Source of the DNA: Diphasiastrum complanatum
Taxonomy: Eukaryota; Streptophyta; Lycopodiopsida; Lycopodiales; Lycopodiaceae
Length of the DNA: 64,000 nucleotides
Assembly (NCBI GenBank): GCA_029204225.1
Contig: CM055096.1
Span: 33,253,115 to 33,317,114, forward strand
Reading direction: 5' to 3'
Positions 36,370 to 46,974 of this stretch are shown in pieces. A program made the translations under genes and the position numbers. Positions within the stretch are counted from its first letter, which is position 1. Every line of letters starts with the position of its first letter. A model generated the notes under the pieces. That model saw only the letters and a program-made list of their open reading frames with translations. It was not told the origin of the DNA and ran no database searches.

Positions 36370-36788
36370 CAAGGCTATGTAATTATGGGCAAGTTGTCCT
36401 CACTTGAAAATCTCCAAGGAGTCATCATGGCCAAGGAGAGTAGGAGAACTCACATCAAGTTAAGGATGAAGAAGCTCTCCCTCAATGATGGAGATGACAA
36501 GGCTCATTTCACCAAGAGCAAGAGCAAATCCAAAGGCAAAGATGCTACATTCAAGAAGAACCAAGTCAAAGGTGAAGATCAAGAAGGATCTTCAAGTCCA
36601 AGCTCGAGCAAGCCAAAGAAGGATATGTCAAAAATCAAATGCTACTTTTGTGGCAAGATGGGGCAGTATGCCTCGGAGTGCTTCAAGAATAATCAAGTTC
36701 AAAGTCAAGCAAACCTAGGCCAAGAGGAAGAGGAGATCTCTCATGAATATTCACTCATGAGAGGTGAAGACCCTAGGCCTTGGTGGAT
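36370..36788 (+). mobile_element. Copia gag fragment
   Basis: The plus strand reads MGKLSSLENLQGVIMA, a Lys/Ser-rich linker and the zinc knuckle CYFCGKMGQYASEC, then DPRPWWIV, as at the gag-protease junction of Copia. It is interrupted there by an L1 LTR. An RT piece at 38079-38305 may be from the same element. Confidence 0.8.
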
Positions 36789-37421
36789 TGTTGTAAAGCT
36801 ACCTTTACAAGCTTTACTTCCGGTGCCACTGGTGCTAGCATTGTCCCCAACGGCAACAACGCTACTACTGCTCCCGACGCCACTATGACCAGAATCCACC
36901 CGTCGCCAAGTTCCAATGGTTGAAAAACTTTAATCGGTTCTAGCGAAGTCTAGAGAGCTTGGATCAATGTGCAATCACCTCACACGATCTAGGCATGATT
37001 AAAGGAAACCTGGGGATCAATAAATTCTAGGGAGAGCAAATGACTTCCTAGAGAGAAAAAATACTAGAAAGAGAAAATGTGCTTTACCAGCTTGGGCAGA
37101 GCACTTGGTATGAGGGGAGGTGGCAAATCCCACCATAACTATAGGGGAATGCAAGTTGCGACTCATGGCAAAGTCTCAGCTTCCCTTGCTGGAATGTTAT
37201 CCTAGCGCCCACCTTGGCATGCTAGCACCCCGGAGACTAGGGTCGGTCACACACTTAAAATGTAACTTTCTCAGATTTATTAATAAAGTGGGATTTTTCT
37301 CAAACTGACTCTAATTATCTTCTAGGTTTCAGTGTTCGGTAAAAGCACCAGTTGTAAGGCCGCTTCGTATCTTTTTGATTTGGCACATAGCTGAGGGTCG
37401 TATCCCGGGATGCCAGCAGTA
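36789..37421 (+). mobile_element. Partial L1 LTR, older copy
   Basis: It starts TGTTGTAAAGCTACC and follows the L1 LTR for about 630 bp, up to CCCGGGATGCCAGC. It is more diverged than the other L1 copies; for example, the GGCGCC words are mostly lost. It lies within the Copia gag-protease junction. Confidence 0.8.
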
Positions 37422-37618
37422 AATCTGTCATAGTAGTAGCTCTCCCGCCAGTCAACAAGGGTTAGAACGTTGGATAGGTGCCTAACTATGTAAAGATGCA
37501 ACTTTTAGATACTTCTCTACTTTTACACTAACACTATCACCCTTAACACTACCCACCGCTAACTCTACTCTGCTAAACTAACAGTTCACATGGTTTGAGT
37601 GAAGAAAAAGAGAAGAGT

Positions 37619-37622
<4 letters not shown>

Positions 37623-37652
<30 letters not shown>
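37623..37652. repeat. (GA)n microsatellite, 30 bp
   Basis: A short perfect GA run. Confidence 0.9.
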
Positions 37653-37657
<5 letters not shown>

Positions 37658-37659
37658 TG

Positions 37660-38060
37660 AGAGAGATTTGAGATACGTGTTGCTGAGCTATTAGCAGTTC
37701 ATGCTGCAGCTTTTGGGTCTCGACTCGCAGTTGTGCTATTTGTGGCAAGTTGTAGTACCCGGCTGTCTAAGGAGGTTCTGGTTGCTACCACATCTTGGAT
37801 GAAGATACCCAAGGCTTGGTAGGCTGTCAATAGATATGTAGGGACAGCTGACACGCTTGCGTTGACAGGGGCTTGTGTTGTAGTGGCCCCGACGACCTGC
37901 ACTGTGTCGTCATCATCTTCTATAAGTTTCTCCGGAGTTGTGTGGCCATCAGGTGCAATGGGGTCAGCACGTTTTGGCGATGACACAAATTGTGTCTGTA
38001 CAAATGCGTCATTAGTCATCGGTTTGTCGCCCTTGGCTTTGATGGAGAGGTGGGAGGTGT
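37660..38060 (-). other. Unrecognised open frame, probably retroelement-derived
   Basis: A minus-strand frame of 106 codons (38019-37699) encodes an Ala/Thr-rich peptide with a DDDDT acidic patch and no recognised domain. Its setting among transposon pieces suggests retroelement origin. It is not called as a host gene. Confidence 0.25.
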
Positions 38061-38078
38061 GAGGGAAGCAGAAGTGGA

Positions 38079-38305
38079 TTGAACTTCATTATAGGAATAG
38101 AAGTCATAAGAGAATGTGATTTTAGTTTCATTTGTCAATCTGAGTATGCTACATCCATCCTAGACAGATTTGGAATGAAGAATTGTAAAGGCATTGAGAC
38201 TCCAATGGAGCAACATGTAAAAGCATCTATTGATGGTGATGAACCATCATTTGAGGACATCACTTTATATAGAAGGCTTATAGGCTCCTTAATAGGCAAA
38301 GATTG
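38079..38305 (+). mobile_element. Copia reverse transcriptase C-terminal fragment
   Basis: NFIIGIEVIRECDFSFICQ, then YATSILDRFGMKNCK, TPMEQHVK and LYRRLIGSLI are the classic Copia RT end motifs. The fragment joins the L1 element interior at about 38305, where the two sequences share a short similar stretch. Confidence 0.85.
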
Positions 38306-39609
38306 AGTACTCCGCAATGCACCTCTCACTTAGCTTGAAGTAGCTCTTTGAATCAGCCCAAATGTAACCATTGACCTTGTGGAAAGCCAAAGGGTCGCAC
38401 CAGTTTGATCCGCATCCGAACTATCTCTTCGCGTTTGTTTGAAGCACCATGTCCGTCGCGCAAAACTTGACTTTCACAATTCCATCACTGGTCAGTTGCC
38501 TCACAGTCAAAACAAGAAGTGTACATCGAGCTTGGCTTCAAGTAGCTCTCTTTGAATCAGACACATGCACCCAGAGTTTGCACTAGTCCGATCTCAACGC
38601 GAACTGTCCCTTAGCGTTCGTTCGAAATACCAAGTCTCTCATGCAAGACTCAACTTTCTCAGCTCCTTCATTGATCAGCTGCCTTACACGTAACACAAGC
38701 CAGCGTACTCATATGTTTCCTCATCATTGCTGGTCCAGAGAAAGCCTATAACAAACTTTCCTTTCCACAACAAAAACTTGTCAACTTATTAGGTCCAAAG
38801 TTCGCCAGTCTCCTCGTGTGAGTATGGCTAGGTCACCTTGAATTTGCCCCCATTTTGATCAACTTTAATTCAAAATTTGCCCCAAGAGAGATGTGTGTGT
38901 GATAGTTCCCCTCCACTTAATAAATCAGCTGATCGGACTTTAGAGTAGAGTTCTTCGGACAAAAAGCCTTTCCAACACTTTGCTTCCCATCTGCTAGGAT
39001 TATGGCTCTATCCAACTTGTTGCCAATCTCTGAAGAGGATCCTAGTCTTTTCCCCTTTGAGGAAAAACCCAACTGATACTGGATATCACCCATGCTCAGT
39101 GAGTTTCAGTTCCGAAGGTGGCCGTCCCAAAATGAAGACCAACTGCTCCATAGAAGATCTCCCCTGAAATTGCCCTTTCCAACTTTTGACTTCCTGCTTG
39201 CGTCTGGTGGGCGTTGTCGCAAATGAAACTAACCCAAGAAATAGGCTAGCCATCCATCCTTTGCAAACATTGAGTCGTTTCGTTGTCGTTCACGTGTGAG
39301 TACTTGAACTGCAAATCCGCCCCACAGATTCTGTAGTCCTCTTTGTTTGATGGTATCAGCCTTCAAAAGAAAAGGTTCCTTCTCGAGCCATCAGCTCCTT
39401 GTATCACAAGCAATCATGCAAACCAGGCAAAGCACGAGTACTAAGACTCACCACGAATACATACAAGTAAGACACTCAGGCAGGTTTACTAACAAGTAAC
39501 AAAGACAAGGTCCCCCTTTGAGATGGTCCTGCCAACGGACCTTTGCCTGGCCGCGCCCATACAAATCGATCACGGAATCAGCCCACATAGGACACCCCTC
39601 CAACCATCC

Positions 39610-40390
39610 GTGCTTTCACCATTAAGCAGCACATTGCCTCAGTCACGCCCCACCACTTTTCGGTCGATAGCCCTTATAGCTAAACGATCGGCAGCTATCC
39701 TTGAATATACCACCCCCGTGGACGCACCCGTGCTTTCACCGTCAGGCAGCACATTGCCTCAGTAACGCCCCCACCAAATCTAGTCGATAGCCCTTATAGC
39801 TAAACGATCGGCAGCGTACCCCCCAATCGTGGACGCACCCGTGCTTTCACCGTTAGGCAGCACATTGCCTCAGTAACGCCCCCACAAAATTTGGTCGATA
39901 GCCCTTATAGCTAAACGAATGGCAGCTATCCTTGAATATACCACCCCCGTGGACGCACCCGTGCTTTCACCGTTAGGCAGCACATTGCCTCAGTAACGCC
40001 CCCACCAAATTTAGTCGATAGCCCTTATAGCTAAACGATCGGCAGCATACCACCCAAATCGTGGACGCACCCGTGCTTTCACCGTTAGGCAGCACATTGC
40101 CTCAGTAACGCCCCCACCAAATTTGGTCGATAGCCCTTATAGCTAAACGAACGGTGGTCATCGTGAATATGTCACCCCGCACCCCACAAGGCACAGACCG
40201 TGCTTACACCATCCTAATGGCAGCACATTGCCTCATCTGTCCTACGTGCAGACGGCGCCAGGCCCGAACCGCGGAAACTGACCGTGCTTACACCTCAAGG
40301 GCAGCACTTTGACTCATCAAGCCCCCGTCCTGCCAACCACCCCGACCGTGGACGCACCCGTGCTTACACTGTGGGCAGCACCTTGCACAA
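39610..40390 (-). repeat. Tandem leader repeats, eight GTGCT/AGCAC hairpin units
   Basis: Plus-strand GTGCTT starts at 39610, 39730, 39841, 39961, 40073, 40200, 40284 and 40360; the first five units have periods of 111-120 bp. Every unit holds GTGCT, a variable centre, then AGCAC. On the element (minus) strand the form is GTGCTGCC-loop-GGTG-AAGCAC, able to fold as a hairpin. Confidence 0.85.
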
Positions 40391-40456
40391 CAGTTGTCTT
40401 GATGAACCCCAAACCGTGGCCATTTCCGTGAGATTCGCATAGCTGACCGGCCAGTC

Positions 40457-40469
40457 GGCTCTGATACCA
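40457..40469 (-). promoter_or_regulatory. Primer-binding site, tRNA-iMet type
   Basis: The minus strand reads TGGTATCAGAGCC two bases after the LTR end, which fixes the orientation of the L1 family. Confidence 0.9.
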
Positions 40470-40471
40470 CA

Positions 40472-41674
40472 TGTAGCGCAGGCATCCCAAAGGGAGCCGG
40501 GAACCACGACTTAGCTTCCCAGCCTTCAACTCTTGCCATCCAAACCCACTTGACATACAAGCAGCCAACTCGCCAACAACGATCAGACTTAACCAACTTG
40601 AAGTTCCGAAAACCAACATTGAGATCCAACATGGCGCCATGCCAGATCGGGGGTCCCGACGTGGGTGACTTCCCTCCAAGCAAGCCGCCCGACATACATC
40701 AAACTTAACCAACTCGAAGCTTCGTTACAAACGAGTAACATCCATTCCAAGCAAGCGGTCTGACTTACATCAGACTTAACCAACTGAAAGCTTCGTCACG
40801 AGCGCTGGAAGCCAACCTGGCGCCACGCCAGACTGGACAGCCATAAACAGGTAACATCCACCAAAGCAAGCCATCCAACTCAGCCGACAGGTTAGAGCCC
40901 GTTCCCCAAGAGCTTAACCCATTCACGTTCATGCAAGGAACACTCAGAACCACAAGCCGCGACAGATATGGAAACAACCAGTTCCTGGACCAAATGGTCC
41001 CGACAGCATACCGCTGGCGCCACGGACCGAATGGTCCCGACGGCATACCGCTGGCGTCCCGGGATACGACCCTCAGCTATGTGCCAAGTTAAAAATTTTG
41101 AAAGCGGCCTTACAACTGGCACTTTTACCGAACACTGAAACCCAGAAGGTAATCAGAGTCAGTTTGAGAAAAATCCCACTTTATTGATAAATCTGAGAAG
41201 GTTACATTTCAAGTGTGTGACCGACCCTAGTCTCCGGGGCGCTAGCATGCCAAGGCGAGAGCCATGACAACATTCCAGCAAGGGAGGCTGAGACTTGGTT
41301 GGAGCTCGCCCTGAGTCGCAACCCGCACTCCCCTATAGTATTGGTGTGATTCGGCACCCCCCCTCATACCAAGCACTCTACCCAAGCTGGTAAAGCACGT
41401 TTTTCTCTCTCTAGGATTTTCTCTTTCTAGAAAGTCATTTTCTCTCTCTAGATTTTATTGATCCCCAGGCTTCCTTTAATCATGCCTAGATCGTGTGAGG
41501 TGATTGCACATCGATCTGAGCTCTCTGGACTTCGCTAGAACCGATCAAAGATTTTCAGCCATAGGAACTTGGCGCCGGCTGGATTCTGGTCACAGTGGCG
41601 CCGGGAGCGGCGCCGGGAGCAGCAGGGGCGCTGCTGGCGCCGGAAGTAAAGCTTGTAAAGGTAGCTTTACAACA
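40472..41674 (-). mobile_element. L1 LTR, 5' copy of the minus-strand element
   Basis: Minus-strand TGTTGTAAAGCTACC...GCGCTACA, 1203 bp, next to its primer site. It has a shorter GGCGCC block than the copies at 34906 and 50690. Confidence 0.85.
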
Positions 41675-41715
41675 AGTCACCCACGTCGGGACCCCCGATC
41701 TGGCATGGCGCCAGG
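41675..41715 (+). mobile_element. L1 LTR fragment, left piece (split by the young element)
   Basis: AGTCACCCACGTCGGGACCC...GCGCCAGG is an interior L1 stretch in plus orientation. It continues at 46975 after the inserted element. Its left side meets the end of the LTR at 41674 in inverted orientation. Confidence 0.8.
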
Positions 41716-42635
41716 TGTTGCGCCGGCGCCTCAAAGGGCGCTGGGACTTGAGCGGTTTCCCCAACACGCGCTTAAGTCTAACATTCATCCATCATGCACT
41801 TACGTAAAAGCCAACTCAGAATCGTAACAAGCTTAACCATTCAGACTTAAGAAAACTGGAATCCCAACCAACCCGAAAGCCAACTCAGAATCCGTCCCCA
41901 AAAGGTAACCAAAGGCAAAGACAAGCCACACATGAAACCCAAGGCATAGTGGTCGCCAAACTGACCAATTGGCATAGCGGCAAGCCCCATGTCGATGACA
42001 GGGACCCTTAGGCGCCAGCGACGCAAAAAGGTTGTAGTAAGGGTCCTTCCACTTGGACCAGTCCCGGAGGCGAAACCGAAATGGTAATCATCCCCAAGGA
42101 TCAACTTTATTAGATTTGGAAGAGGTTACATTCATACATAGACTGACCGGTCTCGGGGCCACCAACACGTGCTGGGCATTGTGCCTGGCTCGTGCTGGTA
42201 GAGGGAGCTGAGACCTGGCGACTGGATTCCTGGCGCTGGTTGAGCTGCCCAAGTTTCTGTCTGCCGGACTCCCCCTGTAGTTCTGCTGTGATTCGGCGCA
42301 CCCCCTCTGGTTTGAAACATAGTGCTTTCTGGTAAAGCACGCTTTTTAGGACTTAGTTTTTATTTTGCTGATTAAGCCTGGCAAGCCTGGCAGAATCAGT
42401 CTGGCTCCCGGACATGGGTCCCGGGAGCCGTCCCGACGGCCGAATCAACCTGCTTTCCTGACTAGGCCATGACTCGAGCTCCAGAGCTAGCTCATGACTT
42501 TGTGACTACTTGACTGGCTCACCACAGGTCGGAGGCTCAGTCCTTGACATTCTAACTTGCTCTGGGACCTTAGGGAGTGTCACCCCTTTGAGTCTTACAG
42601 GGCACGCTGGGTGCACCCAAGTCAGCTTTACAACA
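41716..42635 (-). mobile_element. 3' LTR of the young element
   Basis: 920 bp, the same length as the 5' LTR and almost identical to it. The polypurine tract lies immediately upstream on the minus strand. Confidence 0.92.
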
Positions 42636-43002
42636 TCCTCCCCTCGTTTGAGAAAGCTGATGTCCTCATCAGGGCCAAACTAGAACCTAAGACTCATGGC
42701 ACGGGCTTAATTCACCGGCCAGACTTTAGTCACATATACAAGGGCACGGGCTTGATTCACCGGCCAAAGGAAACCAACTGTAAAGCAGAGTAATGATATT
42801 GTGTTTTACACCCAGCACAGGAAAAGTGTGGATCTAGTTCACTTACGTAAAACCTGTGTGAAGCTGCTGCACTTAGACATCAAACTGAAGCTCACTCCTC
42901 AATGAGAAATGCGGCTTACTTTATTAGCATGAAAGAAAAAGGTACTCACGGCTCCCTTAAGCCTCAGATATGTCGTTGTCGTCGCACATCTGGATGAGTC
43001 CC

Positions 43003-45216
43003 CTAGGACTCTAGATATTTCGTTTGGTCGTCCAGGTTGAGCTCCTTGAGCTCTGCATCGGCACTTAGATTCACCTTTGACGTAGAAACTGCAGGCAATG
43101 TTGGCTCCATTTGACCTCGCGTCAACTGGTTTGTCACTGTTGGATGTCTTTCATTAAAAAGATGAGTTTTCGCTTGGTCACACAAGGTGAGCTCCTTGAG
43201 CTCTGCATCGGCACTTGAATTCACCTTTGATGTAGAGACTATAGGCAATTTTGGCTCCATTTGTTCCCGTGCCAGCTGGTCTGTCACTGTTGGTTGTCCT
43301 TCGTTAAATAGGTGAATGAGATTGGGAGGAATGGTTGGCTCAGGTTCATTTGTGTCGTTCTTTTCTAGTTGGTCCCCTGGCACAGCTCTGACGACACAAG
43401 GTCTCCTGCCATTATATAATAACACAAGGTTAACCCCTTTTGCCAAGAAGGCCACCACATGTTCGTTAAACCAACTTAATCCCAAAATAGCGTCGAAGGC
43501 ATCCATCTTCAAGATTGTGAACGTTAGTCGATTTTTCCAGGCTCCCAGAGAGATTGGTAAGTTGGTTGCCAATCTACAAGTGGTCATTGTACCTTTCGCG
43601 GTCTCCACACAAATAGGAGTCACATTTTCTTCACATTGGATGTCCAATTCTCCTGTCAGTTTTTCTGACAAGTAGTTATGAGACGCCCCCAGGTCTACCA
43701 TGAAGTAAATGATCCTGCCTTGAATACAGCCTTTCAGGTACAATAACTTGGATCCTCTCGCAGGAGTCGCCATAAGATGTTCACGATAAGCCGCAAGTGC
43801 CCCTATCTGTTGCAAGGCATTCAGGTCAGACTCCGTCAAATCCGTTTCTGGGTCCTCTTCATCATCTTGTTCACCATCTTCTTGATCAAATGCCTCTCTC
43901 TCCATCCTATCAAATCCTTCAATGGCAGCCATGATTTGCTTATTCAATGGTTTGGGGCATGATCTCCAAGAGTGACCTTGCTGATGACAGTTGAAGCAAC
44001 GCATGGAACTGCCCACTGTTGGTGAGCTGTTGCTGTGACTAGTCGAAGATCCAACATTGTTTCTTCTCTGGAACATGTTCCCTCCATTGTTGCCTTGGTT
44101 GCCAAACCCTGTTTTTGTTGGGAATTTATTCACGCTACTCGAGGCTTGGTTGCCATTTGGAGCTGAGTCCCCTCTTGAAAAGAAGCTCGGACTCGGTCTG
44201 GATCCACTAAATACTCTTGTTGAGGTTGCGGGAGCAGCTGGTGCCAATGTGCTCTCATAATCACAAACCATTTCAGCCGCTCGAATAGTTGAATTGAAAT
44301 CATGGGGCATGTAGCTGTCTATCGCACGTCGGGTCCAGGATTGCATTCCAGACAATAGGTAATGAGTTTTGTCCGCCTCGGACATATCTTCAATAACCCA
44401 TACACTCTGTCTGAATCTATTGAGGTACTCTCGCAATGACCCTTTCTGTTTGAGCCCCGATAATTCTGTCCTCAATCTCATGTGTGAATCCTTCGGTATG
44501 AACTCCTCTCGTAACGCGGCTTTGAATGCGTCCCATGTTTGAAAATGCATTCCTGCCATCCGGTACCAATTTGTAGTGTAGCCCTCAAAATATGCTAATG
44601 CCAAGTCAGTTCTTTCTTCCTCAGGAGTGTTCATTAGACGGAAGTAATGGTCCATGTGAAACAACCAATCTTCCACAACTCGAATATCACGCTCTCCTTT
44701 GAAAGTAGGTGGTGCTTTCACTTTGGCAGTCTTTCTTGGGCCCTCCGTGGTTCGCGCTCGTGGTTCTCTTGGTATCTGTGGAGGAGGCGCCACTGCATTC
44801 TCCCTAGTTGCTTCCAACTCTTCAAACCTGGCTTCGAGCTGTGTTAGCCCGTCTCTCATTTCTCTAGCAAGGTTAATTTGGGTAAGATTCATGGCTCGCA
44901 AGGATGTTTGCCATTCTTTCCTTTCGGTTTCTCTATCCTTCTTCACCTCGCTAAGCATAGCCGTCATTGCGCTTGATAAGTATTGCCGCATCTTCACTTC
45001 AAAGAGGTCCTGTTGTGCCTCTGGCAAGGGTTCATCTCTTGGTGTAGGTTCAGAAGGGCCACCCATCTCTTCATGGAGGGGCGCCACTGTGGAGTGCATA
45101 CGCTCTTTCTTTCTCGACTTGGACCTGGTGCCATCTCGATGCATGCGAGAGCTGTATTCTCGAGTCAGCTCTTCTCCGTCCGTCAGTGCTCGTAACTCTT
45201 CAAGATGGTCCTCCAT
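43003..45216 (-). CDS. Gypsy-type Gag with protease-like region, 737 codons
   Basis: A single open frame of the young LTR element. A charged N-terminal part with a coiled-coil-like stretch (about 80-145) is followed by the retrotransposon Gag core (about 175-310: VEDWLFHMDHYFRLMN, then FKAALREEFIPKD and GSLREYLNRFRQSVW). Then come a low-complexity linker, one zinc knuckle (CFNCHQQGHSWRSC, about 405-420) and an aspartyl-protease-like region (about 490-620, with GASHNYLSEKL and FDAILGLSWF). The last 100 residues are two copies of a 50-residue unit starting LFNE. No RT or integrase follows. Presumed role: capsid formation and Gag maturation for this element and perhaps for related ORF-less copies nearby (inference). 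Confidence 0.85.
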   Translation of the reverse strand: MEDHLEELRALTDGEELTREYSSRMHRDGTRSKSRKKERMHSTVAPLHEEMGGPSEPTPRDEPLPEAQQDLFEVKMRQYLSSAMTAMLSEVKKDRETERKEWQTSLRAMNLTQINLAREMRDGLTQLEARFEELEATRENAVAPPPQIPREPRARTTEGPRKTAKVKAPPTFKGERDIRVVEDWLFHMDHYFRLMNTPEEERTDLALAYFEGYTTNWYRMAGMHFQTWDAFKAALREEFIPKDSHMRLRTELSGLKQKGSLREYLNRFRQSVWVIEDMSEADKTHYLLSGMQSWTRRAIDSYMPHDFNSTIRAAEMVCDYESTLAPAAPATSTRVFSGSRPSPSFFSRGDSAPNGNQASSSVNKFPTKTGFGNQGNNGGNMFQRRNNVGSSTSHSNSSPTVGSSMRCFNCHQQGHSWRSCPKPLNKQIMAAIEGFDRMEREAFDQEDGEQDDEEDPETDLTESDLNALQQIGALAAYREHLMATPARGSKLLYLKGCIQGRIIYFMVDLGASHNYLSEKLTGELDIQCEENVTPICVETAKGTMTTCRLATNLPISLGAWKNRLTFTILKMDAFDAILGLSWFNEHVVAFLAKGVNLVLLYNGRRPCVVRAVPGDQLEKNDTNEPEPTIPPNLIHLFNEGQPTVTDQLAREQMEPKLPIVSTSKVNSSADAELKELTLCDQAKTHLFNERHPTVTNQLTRGQMEPTLPAVSTSKVNLSADAELKELNLDDQTKYLES

Positions 45217-45572
45217 TATAGTCAGAGGTGTACTTCCAACAGATTATCGCCTCAATCCTTTTTATATTTGAAGCTCTCCCTTCTGTCAGCCGGGCCCCAC
45301 AGCTCTCTTTTCTTCTTTATTAAATCAGCTTCAATGAAAATATCCCTTCCTCAAACTTAGCACGCCCACATCACCTGAGAGCCAAGTAGGAACCAGGTCA
45401 TTTGTGTCCAAGCAAGCACACGACAAACGGAACATACCAACCAAAGCAAACATAGAGGATCCCTCTCAAGCCACAAACCCCCCCTGAGACCGGACGTAGG
45501 ACCTTTGCCTAGCCGCGCCCACACAAATCTATCACAGAATTAGCCCACGGGGAAACATCCATCCAACCATCC

Positions 45573-45970
45573 GTGCTTTCACCATTAAGCAGCACATTGC
45601 CTCAGTCACGCCCCACCACTTTTTGGTCGATAGCCCTTATAGCTAAACGATCGGCAGCTATCCCGCACCGGCAGCTAACCACCCGTGCTTTACACCCGAA
45701 TTCGAGCAGCATCTCTGTATCAATGGTTAACCCGTACAGTTCGAATATGTCGCCCCGCACCCCACAAGGTACAGACCGTGCTTTCACCTACCTAGGCAGC
45801 ACTTTGCCTCATCCGTCCTACGTGCAGACAGCGCCAGGCCCGAACCGCGAGAACTGACCGTGCTTACACCTCGAGGGCAGCACTTTGACTCATCAAGTCC
45901 CCCGTTCTGCCGACCACCCCGACCGTGGACGCACCCGTGCTTACACTGTGGGCAGCACCTTGCGCAACGG
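45573..45970 (-). repeat. Leader hairpin repeats of the young element, five units
   Basis: GTGCTT...AGCA(C) units start at 45573, 45685, 45778, 45860 and 45937 (plus coordinates). The sequence between them and the primer site is closely similar to the leader of the L1 family, though the two families have different LTRs. Confidence 0.85.
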
Positions 45971-46034
45971 TTGTCCTGACAAATCCCAAAAACGTGGCCA
46001 TCCCTGTGAGACTTGCGTAGCTGACCGGCTAGTC

Positions 46035-46047
46035 GGCTCTGATACCA
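46035..46047 (-). promoter_or_regulatory. Primer-binding site, tRNA-iMet type
   Basis: Minus-strand TGGTATCAGAGCC lies two bases after the 5' LTR of the young element. Confidence 0.92.
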
Positions 46048-46049
46048 CA

Positions 46050-46969
46050 TGTTGCGCCGGCGCCTCAAAGGGCGCTGGGACTTGAGCGGTTTCCCCAACA
46101 CGCGCTTAAGTCTAACATTCATCCATCATGCACTTACGTAAAAGCCAACTCAGAATCGTAACAAGCTTAACCATTCAGACTTAAGAAAACTGGAATCCCA
46201 ACCAACCCGAAAGCCAACTCAGAATCCGTCCCCAAAAGGTAACCAAAGGCAAAGACAAGCCACACATGAAACCCAAGGCATAGTGGTCGCCAAACTGACC
46301 AATTGGCATAGCGGCAAGCCCCATGTCGATGACAGGGACCCTTAGGCGCCAGCGACGCAAAAAGGTTGTAGTAAGGGTCCTTCCACTTGGACCAGTCCCG
46401 GAGGCGAAACCGAAATGGTAATCATCCCCAAGGATCAACTTTATTAGATTTGGAAGAGGTTACATTCATACATAGACTGACCGGTCTCGGGGCCACCAAC
46501 ACGTGCTGGGCATTGTGCCTGGCTCGTGCTGGTAGAGGGAGCTGAGACCTGGCGACTGGATTCCTGGCGCTGGTTGAGCTGCCCAAGTTTCTGTCTGCCG
46601 GACTCCCCCTATAGTTCTGCTGTGATTCGGCGCACCCCCTCTGGTTTGAAACATAGTGCTTTCTGGTAAAGCACGCTTTTTAGGACTTAGTTTTTATTTT
46701 GCTGATTAAGCCTGGCAAGCCTGGCAGAATCAGTCTGGCTCCCGGACATGGGTCCCGGGAGCCGTCCCGACGGCCGAATCAACCTGCTTTCCTGACTAGG
46801 CCATGACTCGAGCTCCAGAGCTAGCTCATGACTTTGTGACTACTTGACTGGCTCACCACAGGTCGGAGGCTCAGTCCTTGACATTCTAACTTGCTCTGGG
46901 ACCTTAGGGAGTGTCACCCCTTTGAGTCTTACAGGGCACGCTGGGTGCACCCAAGTCAGCTTTACAACA
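46050..46969 (-). mobile_element. 5' LTR of the young element
   Basis: 920 bp, bounded by TGTTGTAAAG (46969 side) and CGCAACA (46050 side), followed by the primer site. Target duplication CCAGG lies on its outer side. Confidence 0.92.
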
Positions 46970-46974
46970 CCAGG

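Larger units (their letters stand above)
38308..41674 (-). mobile_element. L1-family element: 5' LTR, leader and interior, 3' end missing
   Basis: The minus-strand 5' LTR (41674-40472, 1203 bp) is followed by an iMet primer site (40457-40469), a leader with tandem hairpin repeats (40380-39610) and an interior without a long open frame that matches, inverted, the element at 47229-51923. Similarity stops at about 38308. It is an ORF-less, non-autonomous type. No target duplication was found, since the right side directly meets another L1 LTR piece. Confidence 0.8.
41716..46969 (-). mobile_element. Young gag-protease-only LTR element (5254 bp), looks whole
   Basis: Two 920-bp LTRs (46050-46969 5' and 41716-42635 3') start TGTTGTAAAGCTGAC and end CGCAACA on the minus strand. 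The 5-bp target duplication CCAGG lies at 41711-41715 and 46970-46974, within an L1 LTR. An iMet primer site, a hairpin-repeat leader, one long frame (43003-45216) and a polypurine tract (minus-strand GAGGGGAGGA, just above 42635) follow in order. By eye the LTRs differ at one position, so insertion is recent (well under a million years at usual plant rates). It encodes no reverse transcriptase or integrase, so it must use another element's enzymes, like the TR-GAG class. Confidence 0.92.

Noticed and set aside
39600-40390. CRISPR-like array (regular repeats)
   Set aside because: Units are 111-120 bp with conserved 'spacers', in an LTR-element leader of a plant genome.
34906-41674. The two minus-strand L1 LTRs as the ends of one complete element
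   Set aside because: Flanks differ (TTTTT against AGTCA), the left LTR has TTTTT on both sides, and the stretch between them holds unrelated Copia pieces and another LTR.
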